Source: Planctomycetota bacterium (GTDB lineage: Bacteria; Planctomycetota; Phycisphaerae; WQYP01). From it: a DNA stretch of 12,152 nt. Made by a program: the position numbers and the translations under genes. Positions 1-7,692 of the stretch are shown piece by piece. The DNA lies in assembly GCA_021785155.1 (NCBI GenBank), contig JAJYGE010000303.1:1-12152 (forward strand). Direction: 5' to 3'. How positions within the stretch are numbered: position 1 is the stretch's first letter; each line of letters begins with the position of its first letter. Under the pieces are notes generated by a model, which made no database searches, was not told where the DNA came from, and saw only the letters and a list, made by a program, of their open reading frames with translations.

Positions 1-206
1 CCGATCTGCTTATTGCAATCCTATAGCCTTCCCGAGATACAGTTCAGACCCGCTGAACAAGGCTCTTTGACAAATAAATAACATGCCCGCATCAATGGTT
101 CCGTATGGCCATGGAGATCGCTAAGTACCTGGTAAAAAAGCGACGCTCGCGCCCATTCCGCGCAATTCTGAAATTACTGATCAATACTGACCAATACTGT
201 AAAACG

Positions 207-249
207 ACTCCTAACTCCTGAGTGCTAAATGCTGGCGGCCACAGCCGCC
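207..249. repeat. Composite repeat, copy 1: heptamers plus GC palindrome
   Basis: Two ACTCCTA-type heptamers, then a diverged unit, lead into TAAATGCTGGCGG and a perfect hairpin (GGCGGC 234-239, loop CACA, GCCGCC 244-249). The same order, heptamer run then TAAATGCTGGCGG then palindrome, recurs at 383-424. It resembles short tandemly repeated heptanucleotides described in other bacteria. Function is unknown. Confidence 0.6.
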
Positions 250-255
250 CCAAAA

Positions 256-367
256 CATCTTGAGCATCTAGGGCAACTTGAACCAGAGCCGCTAAAATCA
301 ACGCTCCCATCAACTTGCCCAACTTGGGCACCTTGCCCCCCTAACTTGGGCATCTTGAGCACCTTGA
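256..367. repeat. Degenerate 9-bp tandem repeats (GGCACCTTG-like)
   Basis: Two blocks (about 256-279 and 310-367) read as imperfect nonamers with consensus near GGCANCTTG: for example CATCTTG, AGCATCTAG, GGCAACTTG in the first, and CCAACTTG, GGCACCTTG, GGCATCTTG, AGCACCTTG in the second. They lie between the two heptamer-palindrome copies. They have no evident coding role. Confidence 0.55.
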
Positions 368-382
368 AAGTCGCAAGGCCTT

Positions 383-424
383 CTAACTCCTAACTCCTAA
401 CTCCTAAATGCTGGCGGTGCCGCC
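383..424. repeat. Composite repeat, copy 2: three perfect TAACTCC heptamers plus palindrome
   Basis: TAACTCC is repeated three times in perfect register (384-390, 391-397, 398-404), followed by TAAATGCTGGCGG and a hairpin (GGCGG 413-417, TG, CCGCC 420-424). It matches copy 1 in order and sequence. The ATG at 408 lies inside this repeat, so it is not a credible start for the downstream fumarase. Confidence 0.7.
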
Positions 425-476
425 GCGTTGCAGAAGTGGTCACAGGCCCGGACGAAGTCAGCTATTGTCAGGAATG

Positions 477-505
477 TTGATGAACGGGCCGGAGAATCGT
501 AAACT
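477..505 (+). promoter_or_regulatory. Possible sigma70-type promoter for fumC
   Basis: TTGATG (477-482) and TAAACT (500-505) are separated by exactly 17 bases, each matching the sigma70 consensus at four of six positions. Transcription would begin near 512, giving a leader of about 16 bases that contains the GGAAGG ribosome-binding site. The position agrees with the start chosen at 528. The hexamer matches are only moderate. Confidence 0.4.
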
Positions 506-527
506 TCTTTTTTGGGAAGGTATGGTT

Positions 528-1973
528 ATGGAGAAATCCGAGATGTCACAAAGCACCAATGGCAAAAATACGCGAATTGAAAAAGATTCCATGGGGCCGC
601 TGGAAGTACCCGCGGAAGCGTATTATGGCGTCCAGACACTAAGAGCAATGCATAATTTTCCGATTTCCGGCCAGCCCATGCCGGAGACATTTATTCGCGC
701 CCACGCACTGTTGAAAAAGGCGGCCGCCATTACCAACCGGCAACTGGGTTTGCTGGATGGCAGACTGGCGCAGGCCATTGCCGACGCGGCCGATGAGATC
801 GCATCGGGCAAGTTGGCGGATCAATTTCCGATCGATATATATCAGACCGGTTCGGGCACCAGTACCAACATGAACGTCAATGAGGTCATTGCCAGCCGGG
901 CCAATGAATTGCTGGGCGGAAAGCGCGGTGATAAATCGCCGGTTCATCCCAACGATCATGTCAATATGGGGCAGTCGAGCAATGACACCATACCCACCAC
1001 GTTACATGTGGCGGCACTGGTGGAAATCAAAAAAGTTCTCCGCCCGGGCCTGGAACAACTGGAAAATGCGCTGCTCAAGCAGAAAGTGGCCACCTGGGAA
1101 GTCATCAAGACGGGCCGCACGCATCTTCAGGACGCCACGCCGATACGCATGGGGCAGGAATTTCTGGGATTTGCCGGGCAGATTGAACGCGCCGGGCGGC
1201 GGCTGCAAACGGCGGAAAATGAATTATCCGAACTGGCGCTGGGGGGCACGGCGGTTGGAACCGGAATTAACGCCCATCCAAAATTTGCCGCCGAAGTATG
1301 CCTGTTATTGTCCTCCTGGCTGGGCATTCATGTACATGAAACAACAAATCATTTTCAGGCTCAATCCACCCTTGACGGGCTGGCATTTGCCTCCGGTGTC
1401 ATGAAAAATATTGCCATCAGCCTGACCAAAATCGCCAACGACATCCGCTGGATGAGTTGTGGGCCGCGATCCGGTCTCGGTGAAATTGAGATTCCGGCGG
1501 TGCAGCCGGGCAGCTCCATTATGCCCGGCAAAGTGAATCCGGTTATTGCCGAAAGTGTGCTTATGGTATGTCAGCGGGTCTTTGGCAATGACACAACCGT
1601 TACCGCGGCCGCCGTCAGCGGCAATTTTGAATTGATTGTGGCCATGCCGGTGGCGGGCGCGGCGCTGCTGGAATCGATCCGCTTATTGGGCAACGCCAGC
1701 GCCAACCTTGCCGCACAATGTATTGTGGGTATTAAGCCAACCCGCCATGGCCCCGAATTGGTGGAGGCAGGCCTTATGCTGGCCACGGCTTTAGCGCCGG
1801 TGATCGGCTATGAAATGGCGGCGTCGCTGGCGAAGGAAGCGGCCAGCAAAGGTCAAACGATACGTGAAGTGGCATCCGCCAGGACCCAATTATCCGCCGC
1901 GCAGCTTTCAGAATTGCTTGATCCAGCCACAATGGTAGATCCGTCCGATCGCGTGCTGCCGATCTCCGGCTGA
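528..1973 (+). CDS. fumC: Class II fumarate hydratase (fumarase C)
   Basis: Catalyses the reversible hydration of fumarate to L-malate in the TCA cycle, as an oxygen-stable, iron-free cytosolic homotetramer. The 481-residue product spans the whole family length. Visible signatures: TGSGTSTNMNVNEV, then HPNDHVNMGQSSNDTIPTT, GRTHLQDATPI with His199 (equivalent to E. coli His188), and the superfamily loop GSSIMPGKVNP, whose Ser330 matches catalytic Ser318. The Thr-Gly-Ser-Gly-Thr motif and the GRTHLQD block favour fumarase over aspartase or argininosuccinate lyase. Start: the ATG at 528 has GGAAGG seven bases upstream; ATG 543 is an alternative, and the longer frame from 408 begins in a repeat. 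It is convergent with the RND pump gene, which ends 60 bases beyond, and has no evident functional link to it. Confidence 0.95.
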   Translation: MEKSEMSQSTNGKNTRIEKDSMGPLEVPAEAYYGVQTLRAMHNFPISGQPMPETFIRAHALLKKAAAITNRQLGLLDGRLAQAIADAADEIASGKLADQFPIDIYQTGSGTSTNMNVNEVIASRANELLGGKRGDKSPVHPNDHVNMGQSSNDTIPTTLHVAALVEIKKVLRPGLEQLENALLKQKVATWEVIKTGRTHLQDATPIRMGQEFLGFAGQIERAGRRLQTAENELSELALGGTAVGTGINAHPKFAAEVCLLLSSWLGIHVHETTNHFQAQSTLDGLAFASGVMKNIAISLTKIANDIRWMSCGPRSGLGEIEIPAVQPGSSIMPGKVNPVIAESVLMVCQRVFGNDTTVTAAAVSGNFELIVAMPVAGAALLESIRLLGNASANLAAQCIVGIKPTRHGPELVEAGLMLATALAPVIGYEMAASLAKEAASKGQTIREVASARTQLSAAQLSELLDPATMVDPSDRVLPISG

Positions 1974-1999
1974 TCCCACAACCGGACGCGGCGGGATCA
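1971..1999 (+). terminator. Weak terminator-like hairpin after fumC
   Basis: TGATCCC (1971-1977, including the stop codon) pairs with GGGATCA (1993-1999) across a GC-rich 15-base loop. Only TTT follows, so intrinsic termination would be inefficient. It lies in the short convergent gap between fumC and the pump gene. Confidence 0.35.
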
Positions 2000-2033
2000 T
2001 TTGCGCACAGCAACCGGTTCTTGAAGGGGACCG

Positions 2034-5000
2034 TCATATCGCGGGATCTCCCACTTTTACGCGGTGAACAATACCCAGCAATGCCGGGAGAATTACCAGT
2101 GTTAATGGCAACTGAACGCACAGCCCGGTGATAATCGCGATGGCCAGCGGCTGTTGCATTTGAGATCCTTGTCCGATGCCCAAAGCCAACGGCATCAGCG
2201 CGAGAATGGCCGCCACCGTGGTCATGGCAATGGGCCGCATCCGATTTTTTCCGGCATCAATAAGACGTTTGAGCACGGGCGTGGTATCGTCCATCTCGTG
2301 GTATTCAGAGTAATAAAATATCCCCACCTCCGTCACAATGCCTACCACCATGGTCATTCCCATCATGGAAGAAACGTTGAGTTCGGTATGCGTAATCCAT
2401 AACCCGACAAATACGCAGCACAGGGCCAAAAGTGGGATTGACAGCATGGCCAGAGCCACGCGGAAGTGCTCATACAGAAACAGCAGCACCAGAAATACCA
2501 GTAAAATCGCCGCGATCATGACCACCAAAAGGCCGCGAAACGCGATCTGCTGCTGCTTGTACAGGCCGCCAAGTTCATAATACATGCCCTGTGGAAACAT
2601 GCCGGGCTTATTGAGTATCCGTTGCACTGCGGCGACGGTGGACCCCATATCGCGTCCGTTAATGCGGGCGGTCACGGCGATCATGCGTTTCAGGTTGTCA
2701 CTGAATATTTCCTGCTGCCCGTTAAGCGTTTGAATCGAAGCGACCTCTTTGAGCGGGAACAAATGACCATCCGGCGCGCGCAGAAGTAAATTACGAATGT
2801 CATGCTCGGTGGTCCGGTCCACCCGCGGCACCCAGACACGCACGCCAATCATCTGCGGCCCGCGCTGAATGCGGGTGGTGACCGTACCGGAAAGATACGC
2901 CCTCAGGGATCGGGTGATGGTATCGGCGGTCATCCCCTGCAGCGCCGCCTTGATACGATTCACGCGAATTTGCAGGGCATCACCGGCAATCTGAATTCCA
3001 CTGCGCACTTCCACCACCCCGGGGATACGGGATATGGCATGTTTTACCTTTAACGCCTGGGCATTGAGCAACGGGCCGCTGTCCGAGAAAATTTTAATTT
3101 CGATAGGCTGCGGCACCGCCGTAAGATCACCGATCAGGTCCTGCATCATCTGCGCGGTGTCAATTTTTAACCCCGGCACCCGCTGGCGAATACGATGGCG
3201 GATGGCAGTCATGATCTTCTCGATGGGTGGTCGCGGAAAACCCTTGAGGCGAATGAAGAAATCCCCGGTGTAAGATCGGGTGGTACCTCCACCAAGCTGC
3301 AGTCCCGTGCGGCGGGAAAATGTATCAACATACCTGTTGGCTAAGATAATTTTTTCAACTTCCAGGAGCAGCCGATTGGTTTCCGTGGGTGATGTGCCGG
3401 GATTTGCCACATAATTCAGAATAAACCCGCCTTCATCCATGTGCGGCATAAAGCCGCTGCCGACATTCTCGTACGCCAGGTAACCCAGCACCAGAATCGG
3501 CACCAGAACCACCAATACCAGCGCCGGCACACGGAGAATGCGGACCATGATCCACGCATACACCCGATGGAGATAAGCGGTAATTCGGCCGCCTTCCGGC
3601 TGATCGGCATCACGTTGATTAAGCCAATGCGCCGCCAAGACGGGAACAGCCAGCCAGGCCATAAAAAACGAAATCATCAGGCTTGCCGCCATGGTCAAGG
3701 ACAAGGCCTTGAAAAAAGCCCCGGTAACGCCGGAAAGAAATGCCAACGGCGCAAAGATAATCATGGTGGAAGTGGAAGATCCGGCCAACGGCCCGGTAAA
3801 CTCGCGCGTGGCTTTGATAATGCGTCCGCGCTGATCCCCGGCGGCACCGCGGATGCGCCGGACAATATGTTCCACCATCACAATGGCGTCATCAATAATC
3901 AATCCCACCGCCGCCGCCATGCCGCCCAGGGTCATGATGTTGAAGCTCATGTGGAATAAATACAAAAGCAGAATCGTGGAACTCAGTACGGCGGGCACCA
4001 CCATCGCGGCGATCAGGGTAATTTTCCAGTTGCGCAGAAACAGCAGCAACACGGCTATGGCCAGAATAATGCCAATGACCACCGCATCCCGCACCGATGC
4101 GGCGGCCGCCAGAATAAGCTGACTCTGGTTGTACCACGTCGCAATGTTAATGCCCGGTGGAAGGTTTTTTTTATAGTCCTTCATTTTCCTGCGTATATCG
4201 CGGGCGATACGGACGGTATTCCCGCCCGGCTGCTGAAATACCTGCAATAACACGGCGGGGTGGCCGTCGGCGTCCACGCGGATCCACTGCGGTTTGGTGG
4301 AGAGCTTCACAGTGGCGACATCGCCGAGCCGCACAAGACCATTGGCCCCGGTGCGCAGAACCACCTGTTGAATCTGCCGGATACTGCGATAACTTGTGTT
4401 GGAAATAATCAGATACAATTTGTCGTGATCTTCAAATTTTCCCACCGCACTTAACACATTGGCGGCGCTTAAACTCTGTGCCACATCGCTTAGTGTCATA
4501 TTGAATGCCTGAAGACGGGCCGGATTGACGATGACATGATATTCCGGCGTCGCCCCTCCCTGCACCTGCACGCGCGCCACGCCGCGGACGGTGGACAGCA
4601 GCGGTTGGATCTGATATTTGGCAATGGTGCGCAGGCGGCTGGGAGATAATGTGGACGAAACCAGGCTGTAGCCCAGCACTGGAAAGTTGGTGGTGTCCAT
4701 GCGTTTGGCGCGAAAACTCGTTCCGGGCGGAAGTTTGGTGAGTATACTGTTGATTTGAGAGTCCACTTCCAGCAGCGACTGGGACATGTTGGATCCCCAT
4801 GCGAAGCTGATTTTTAATTCACATGAGCCGCGGCCCGTGCGGGCTTCAACGGATTGCACGCCCGGGATGGAACGCACAACCTGTTCCACCGGATACGTTA
4901 CCGAAATGTCCATACGTTGCGCGGGCTGCTGGCCGGAATTTACCGATACTTCAATGCGCGGAAAACTGACCCGCGGAAACAGGGCCACCGGCAGGCCCAG

Positions 5001-5087
5001 AGCCGCCAGTGCCCCGCCCAGTGCCAGTACCAGCATGACAAACAACACCGAGCGGGTATGCTTGTGAATCCATTGATTAAAATTCAT
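2034..5087 (-). CDS. RND-family efflux pump, inner-membrane permease (CusA/CzcA-like)
   Basis: Proton-driven inner-membrane subunit of a tripartite exporter; 1017 residues, slightly shorter than AcrB or CusA. TM1 is near 13-33, followed by a periplasmic domain; TM2-TM6 span about 335-485 and TM7 522-540; a second periplasmic domain follows; TM8-TM12 span about 852-1004. TM4 carries GLIIDDAIVMVEH with Asp399-Asp400, as in drug pumps; TM10 carries GIVTEVGIFYYSEY with Glu920, where AcrB has Lys940 and CusA has a Glu. By my alignment from memory, the CusA Met triad (573/623/672) falls on Asn, Thr and Gly/Asp here, so a Cu(I)/Ag(I) relay is unlikely. It is the last gene of the unit, and its ATG overlaps the fusion-protein stop (ATGA). 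Family is certain; substrate (metal or organic) is not. Confidence 0.9.
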   Translation of the reverse strand: MNFNQWIHKHTRSVLFVMLVLALGGALAALGLPVALFPRVSFPRIEVSVNSGQQPAQRMDISVTYPVEQVVRSIPGVQSVEARTGRGSCELKISFAWGSNMSQSLLEVDSQINSILTKLPPGTSFRAKRMDTTNFPVLGYSLVSSTLSPSRLRTIAKYQIQPLLSTVRGVARVQVQGGATPEYHVIVNPARLQAFNMTLSDVAQSLSAANVLSAVGKFEDHDKLYLIISNTSYRSIRQIQQVVLRTGANGLVRLGDVATVKLSTKPQWIRVDADGHPAVLLQVFQQPGGNTVRIARDIRRKMKDYKKNLPPGINIATWYNQSQLILAAAASVRDAVVIGIILAIAVLLLFLRNWKITLIAAMVVPAVLSSTILLLYLFHMSFNIMTLGGMAAAVGLIIDDAIVMVEHIVRRIRGAAGDQRGRIIKATREFTGPLAGSSTSTMIIFAPLAFLSGVTGAFFKALSLTMAASLMISFFMAWLAVPVLAAHWLNQRDADQPEGGRITAYLHRVYAWIMVRILRVPALVLVVLVPILVLGYLAYENVGSGFMPHMDEGGFILNYVANPGTSPTETNRLLLEVEKIILANRYVDTFSRRTGLQLGGGTTRSYTGDFFIRLKGFPRPPIEKIMTAIRHRIRQRVPGLKIDTAQMMQDLIGDLTAVPQPIEIKIFSDSGPLLNAQALKVKHAISRIPGVVEVRSGIQIAGDALQIRVNRIKAALQGMTADTITRSLRAYLSGTVTTRIQRGPQMIGVRVWVPRVDRTTEHDIRNLLLRAPDGHLFPLKEVASIQTLNGQQEIFSDNLKRMIAVTARINGRDMGSTVAAVQRILNKPGMFPQGMYYELGGLYKQQQIAFRGLLVVMIAAILLVFLVLLFLYEHFRVALAMLSIPLLALCCVFVGLWITHTELNVSSMMGMTMVVGIVTEVGIFYYSEYHEMDDTTPVLKRLIDAGKNRMRPIAMTTVAAILALMPLALGIGQGSQMQQPLAIAIITGLCVQLPLTLVILPALLGIVHRVKVGDPAI

Positions 5088-6196
5088 GGCTTAAACGTCC
5101 TTGTCACGGCCATTCCATCGGTTAATTCCGCGTTGCCCACGATGACCGCCTGTTCGCCCTGAGTCAGTGTGCTGTTAAGCAGTTGCAGGTATTGCCCATT
5201 GGACAGTCCGATATGCACGTAATGTACCACCGCACGGCCATGCTGAACCGTAAAGAGCTCCTCATTGCTGCCCACGGGCAGTACCGCCGCGCGTGGAACC
5301 ACCAATGCGGTAGCCTGGGCGATAATGAACTTGCCTTCCACGTACTGTCCAAGCAGTAATCCAGAATGTGCCTGGGGCGTTACAAATACATCTACCAGCC
5401 GCGTAAGCGGATTCACCCGCCGGGTAATTAAGGAAATATTGCCGATAATTCCATGGCTGGTCTGTTCTCCAACGGGCATTAATGCCACCGTCTGTCCGCG
5501 CCGTACTTTTATGGAATCTTCCGGTTCCAGGCCCAGTTGGACTTCAATATTGCGGGACGAGACTAATTGTAAAAGTGGGCCGCCGGGTAAAACAATCTGT
5601 CCGGGGCCGGAAAGTATTTTGGACACCACGCCACTGGCGGGGGCTTTGATCAAGCGCGGTCCGCCGATGCCCAGCGCTTTGAGACTGGACAAGTTCAGTT
5701 GGGCCAGTTGCAGGGCCTGCTGTGCGGTGAGCAAGCTTTGGCGTGTGGCGAGATGCAGCGCGAATTTCTGTTGCACTTCGTCCAGTTGTTCCTGTGCGGC
5801 AAGGGTGGAGCTTTTGGCCTGGGCCAGCGTCAGGAGTTCGGAATTTGTGGATTCCAGTTGCAGCAACGGCTCATTTTTGTGCACATGCTGGCCGCCGGCA
5901 ACAAGGATTCTCAATACTTGCGCCCTAAATGGAACCGCTACATTGCGAATGGAACTGGCCCGCGCCACAACCGTGCCGTAGGCCACGACCGACGTGGAGA
6001 TACGCTGTCTGCGGATGGGTACCGTTTTGACGTATGCAATAATATGCCGATCAGCCTGCCGCTGTGGAAAATGTGTGGAAGCCGTTGTGGTATCAGCGGC
6101 TGCCGCGGCGGAGTGTTGCCGCCAGACGACAACACCGATTCCCAAGACGGTAAGGGTTGCCAGCCCGGCCAATAACAGGTGACGAGATCGATTCAT
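5084..6196 (-). CDS. Periplasmic membrane fusion protein (HlyD/CusB-like adaptor)
   Basis: Adaptor that joins the RND pump to the outer-membrane channel; 370 residues. Residues about 7-25 form a single hydrophobic N-terminal segment (signal anchor, no lipobox seen). The two lipoyl half-motifs flank a helical hairpin: half one around 84-115 (VLRILVAGGQHVHKNEPLLQLES), a Gln/Leu-rich alpha-hairpin about 116-172, half two about 174-212 (IKAPASGVVSKI), then a beta-barrel (213-290) and a membrane-proximal domain (VVPRAAVLPVG onward). The Met cluster that binds copper in CusB is not apparent. Starts with ATGA overlapping the stop of the channel gene and ends overlapping the pump start, so translation is probably coupled. 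GGAG lies about ten bases before its ATG. Confidence 0.9.
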   Translation of the reverse strand: MNRSRHLLLAGLATLTVLGIGVVVWRQHSAAAAADTTTASTHFPQRQADRHIIAYVKTVPIRRQRISTSVVAYGTVVARASSIRNVAVPFRAQVLRILVAGGQHVHKNEPLLQLESTNSELLTLAQAKSSTLAAQEQLDEVQQKFALHLATRQSLLTAQQALQLAQLNLSSLKALGIGGPRLIKAPASGVVSKILSGPGQIVLPGGPLLQLVSSRNIEVQLGLEPEDSIKVRRGQTVALMPVGEQTSHGIIGNISLITRRVNPLTRLVDVFVTPQAHSGLLLGQYVEGKFIIAQATALVVPRAAVLPVGSNEELFTVQHGRAVVHYVHIGLSNGQYLQLLNSTLTQGEQAVIVGNAELTDGMAVTRTFKP

Positions 6197-7692
6197 GGTA
6201 GCGGTTCTCCGTGTTGCGTGTGGCCGGGTGATGAACGCATTTCCGGCACATAGGTTCCGGCGGCCAAAGCCAGGGCAATGCGGTTGCGTTCCAATTGATT
6301 TTTCAGTTGGATCAGATTAATGCGATTCTGAATTAATTGTTCCACTTCCGTATAGTAGCTGACAATATCGACATTGCCGAACTTCAGCGCCTGCTGATAC
6401 GTGTGCACAAGTTTTGCCAGGCTCACTACAGCCGCTTCGCTGGCGGAAATTTGCGCTGCCAGGGCGTGAATATCTGAATAGGCCATGGCTACGGCGGAAC
6501 GGGCGCTAAATTCACGGGCAATGTACGTGTCGTAAAGCAATTTGCGCGTGGCTTTTTGGATGGCGATGTTTCCCTGATTGCGGTCAAAAATCGGCAGATC
6601 AATGCTTACGCCGAATCCCGTGGTATGCACGTTGGTGGTATCGCTGGCTTGTTGAAAGCCCAGACTTAAGCGCGGAAATTGTCGCAACACCGCCGCTCGC
6701 AATGCTTCTTCCTGGCTTTCGTAACCCAGCTTCAGTGCCACGAGATCCAACCGCAGCCGGGGCAAATCTTTTAAAATTGCGCGCTTGGGAGGTAATGTAA
6801 TTCGTCCCGGAAACCGGATGGTTTTACTTAGGTGAATCGGTGCGTTGAGGGGCAGGCCCATGACTAATCGCAGACGAATGAGGTTTTGGTCGCGCTTTTG
6901 TGCCAGCGACTGCACCAATGCCTCGGCCTGCTGACTGGTGGTGCGGGCGGCACTTAAATCAAGAATTGTGTTAAGACCGGCATGGTACGCTTTCTGTACC
7001 ACCTGTTCGTTGGATTGCAGTTCCCGCTGGGCCAGACGGGCCTGATGCAGTTGCGCCTCGGTGGCGGCAAGATTATATACCGCCAATCGTGCCGCCTGGG
7101 CGGTTTGCCATTCCTGCCAGGCCACTTCCAAGTCCACCTGTCCGCGGTGATAACGCGCTGAAGCCATCCGGGCGGATCGGTCAATAAGTCGGGTAATATC
7201 CCAATTCGCGCCAAGGCCATACCCGGTAAATGTACCGGTGCGATATCCCCCGGTAACAAACGCGGTTGACTCAGAGACTTGGGGATTGGGCAGTATTCCC
7301 GCCTCAATAACCTGGGCTGCCGCCTCCCCACGCTGATCGCGTGCCACGCGCAGTGAAGGATTCAACAACACCGCAATCACCGCAGCTTCATTGGCGGTCA
7401 GCCCGGCATCGGGGCGCATTGGCAGTGGTGGCAGGCCGATACCATGAATGTGTTGCGCGGAAATCCGCAACTGCTTCCAGATCGGGATCCGCAAAGCCTG
7501 TTGTACCCGCGCCTGGGTAAGCGGCATGGGATGATAACTTTGGCACCCGGCCATCACAAATGAACTGATCATGATCACGCCGCCAAGCCAAGAAATCCAG
7601 TCTTGCCGCGCTGATGCCAGCCGGATTTGAAGATTCCGGTATATCCGGGATGGCGGCGCTGAATGATGGCTGCACGGGCGTCTAAATATCAT
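6193..7692 (-). CDS. Outer-membrane efflux lipoprotein, TolC/CzcC family
   Basis: Trimeric channel through outer membrane and periplasm for the pump; about 499 residues from ATG 7692. A hydrophobic stretch ends in a lipobox, MAGC, with Cys50 as the expected acylated residue. Two repeated OEP halves follow, with long Ala/Gln-rich helices (about 115-290 and 310-480). The second half contains GVSIDLPIFDRNQGN, a block I recognise from CzcC-type channels. The start is uncertain: ATG 7701 and 7692 both follow a GGAGG (spacing 2 or 11). The frame stays open to 7779 but that lies inside the kinase gene. The N-terminal region before the hydrophobic segment is unusually long (about 33 residues) with several Arg. 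It overlaps the kinase 3' end by about 11 bases. Confidence 0.88.
   Translation of the reverse strand: MIFRRPCSHHSAPPSRIYRNLQIRLASARQDWISWLGGVIMISSFVMAGCQSYHPMPLTQARVQQALRIPIWKQLRISAQHIHGIGLPPLPMRPDAGLTANEAAVIAVLLNPSLRVARDQRGEAAAQVIEAGILPNPQVSESTAFVTGGYRTGTFTGYGLGANWDITRLIDRSARMASARYHRGQVDLEVAWQEWQTAQAARLAVYNLAATEAQLHQARLAQRELQSNEQVVQKAYHAGLNTILDLSAARTTSQQAEALVQSLAQKRDQNLIRLRLVMGLPLNAPIHLSKTIRFPGRITLPPKRAILKDLPRLRLDLVALKLGYESQEEALRAAVLRQFPRLSLGFQQASDTTNVHTTGFGVSIDLPIFDRNQGNIAIQKATRKLLYDTYIAREFSARSAVAMAYSDIHALAAQISASEAAVVSLAKLVHTYQQALKFGNVDIVSYYTEVEQLIQNRINLIQLKNQLERNRIALALAAGTYVPEMRSSPGHTQHGEPLP

Larger units (their letters stand above)
1..476. other. Gene-free left end, repeat-rich
   Basis: I see no supportable gene here. 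A small hairpin sits at 42-58 (GTTCAG, five-base loop, CTGAAC). It could be the tail of a gene off the left edge but has no U-tract on either strand. TTGACA at 67-72 has no matching -10 about 17 bases on. From about 207 to 427 the DNA is built of degenerate tandem 7- and 9-base repeats and two GC-rich palindromes, listed separately. A 79-codon frame on - (331-92) runs straight through these repeats and resembles nothing I know, so I treat it as chance. Confidence 0.6.

Noticed and set aside
67..72. TTGACA on the plus strand near the left edge
   Set aside because: No -10 hexamer at acceptable spacing and no gene follows.
92..331. Minus-strand frame of 79 codons at the left end
   Set aside because: It runs through the degenerate tandem repeats, has no convincing ribosome-binding site and resembles no family I know.
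408..527. Forty-codon N-terminal extension of the fumarase
   Set aside because: The ATG lies inside the heptamer/palindrome repeat, the extra residues have no counterpart in fumarases, and the likely promoter at 477-505 lies downstream of it.
2154..5162. Several plus-strand frames of 80-170 codons opposite the pump gene
   Set aside because: They are antisense shadows of a full-length, clearly recognisable RND gene with no start signals or family likeness of their own.
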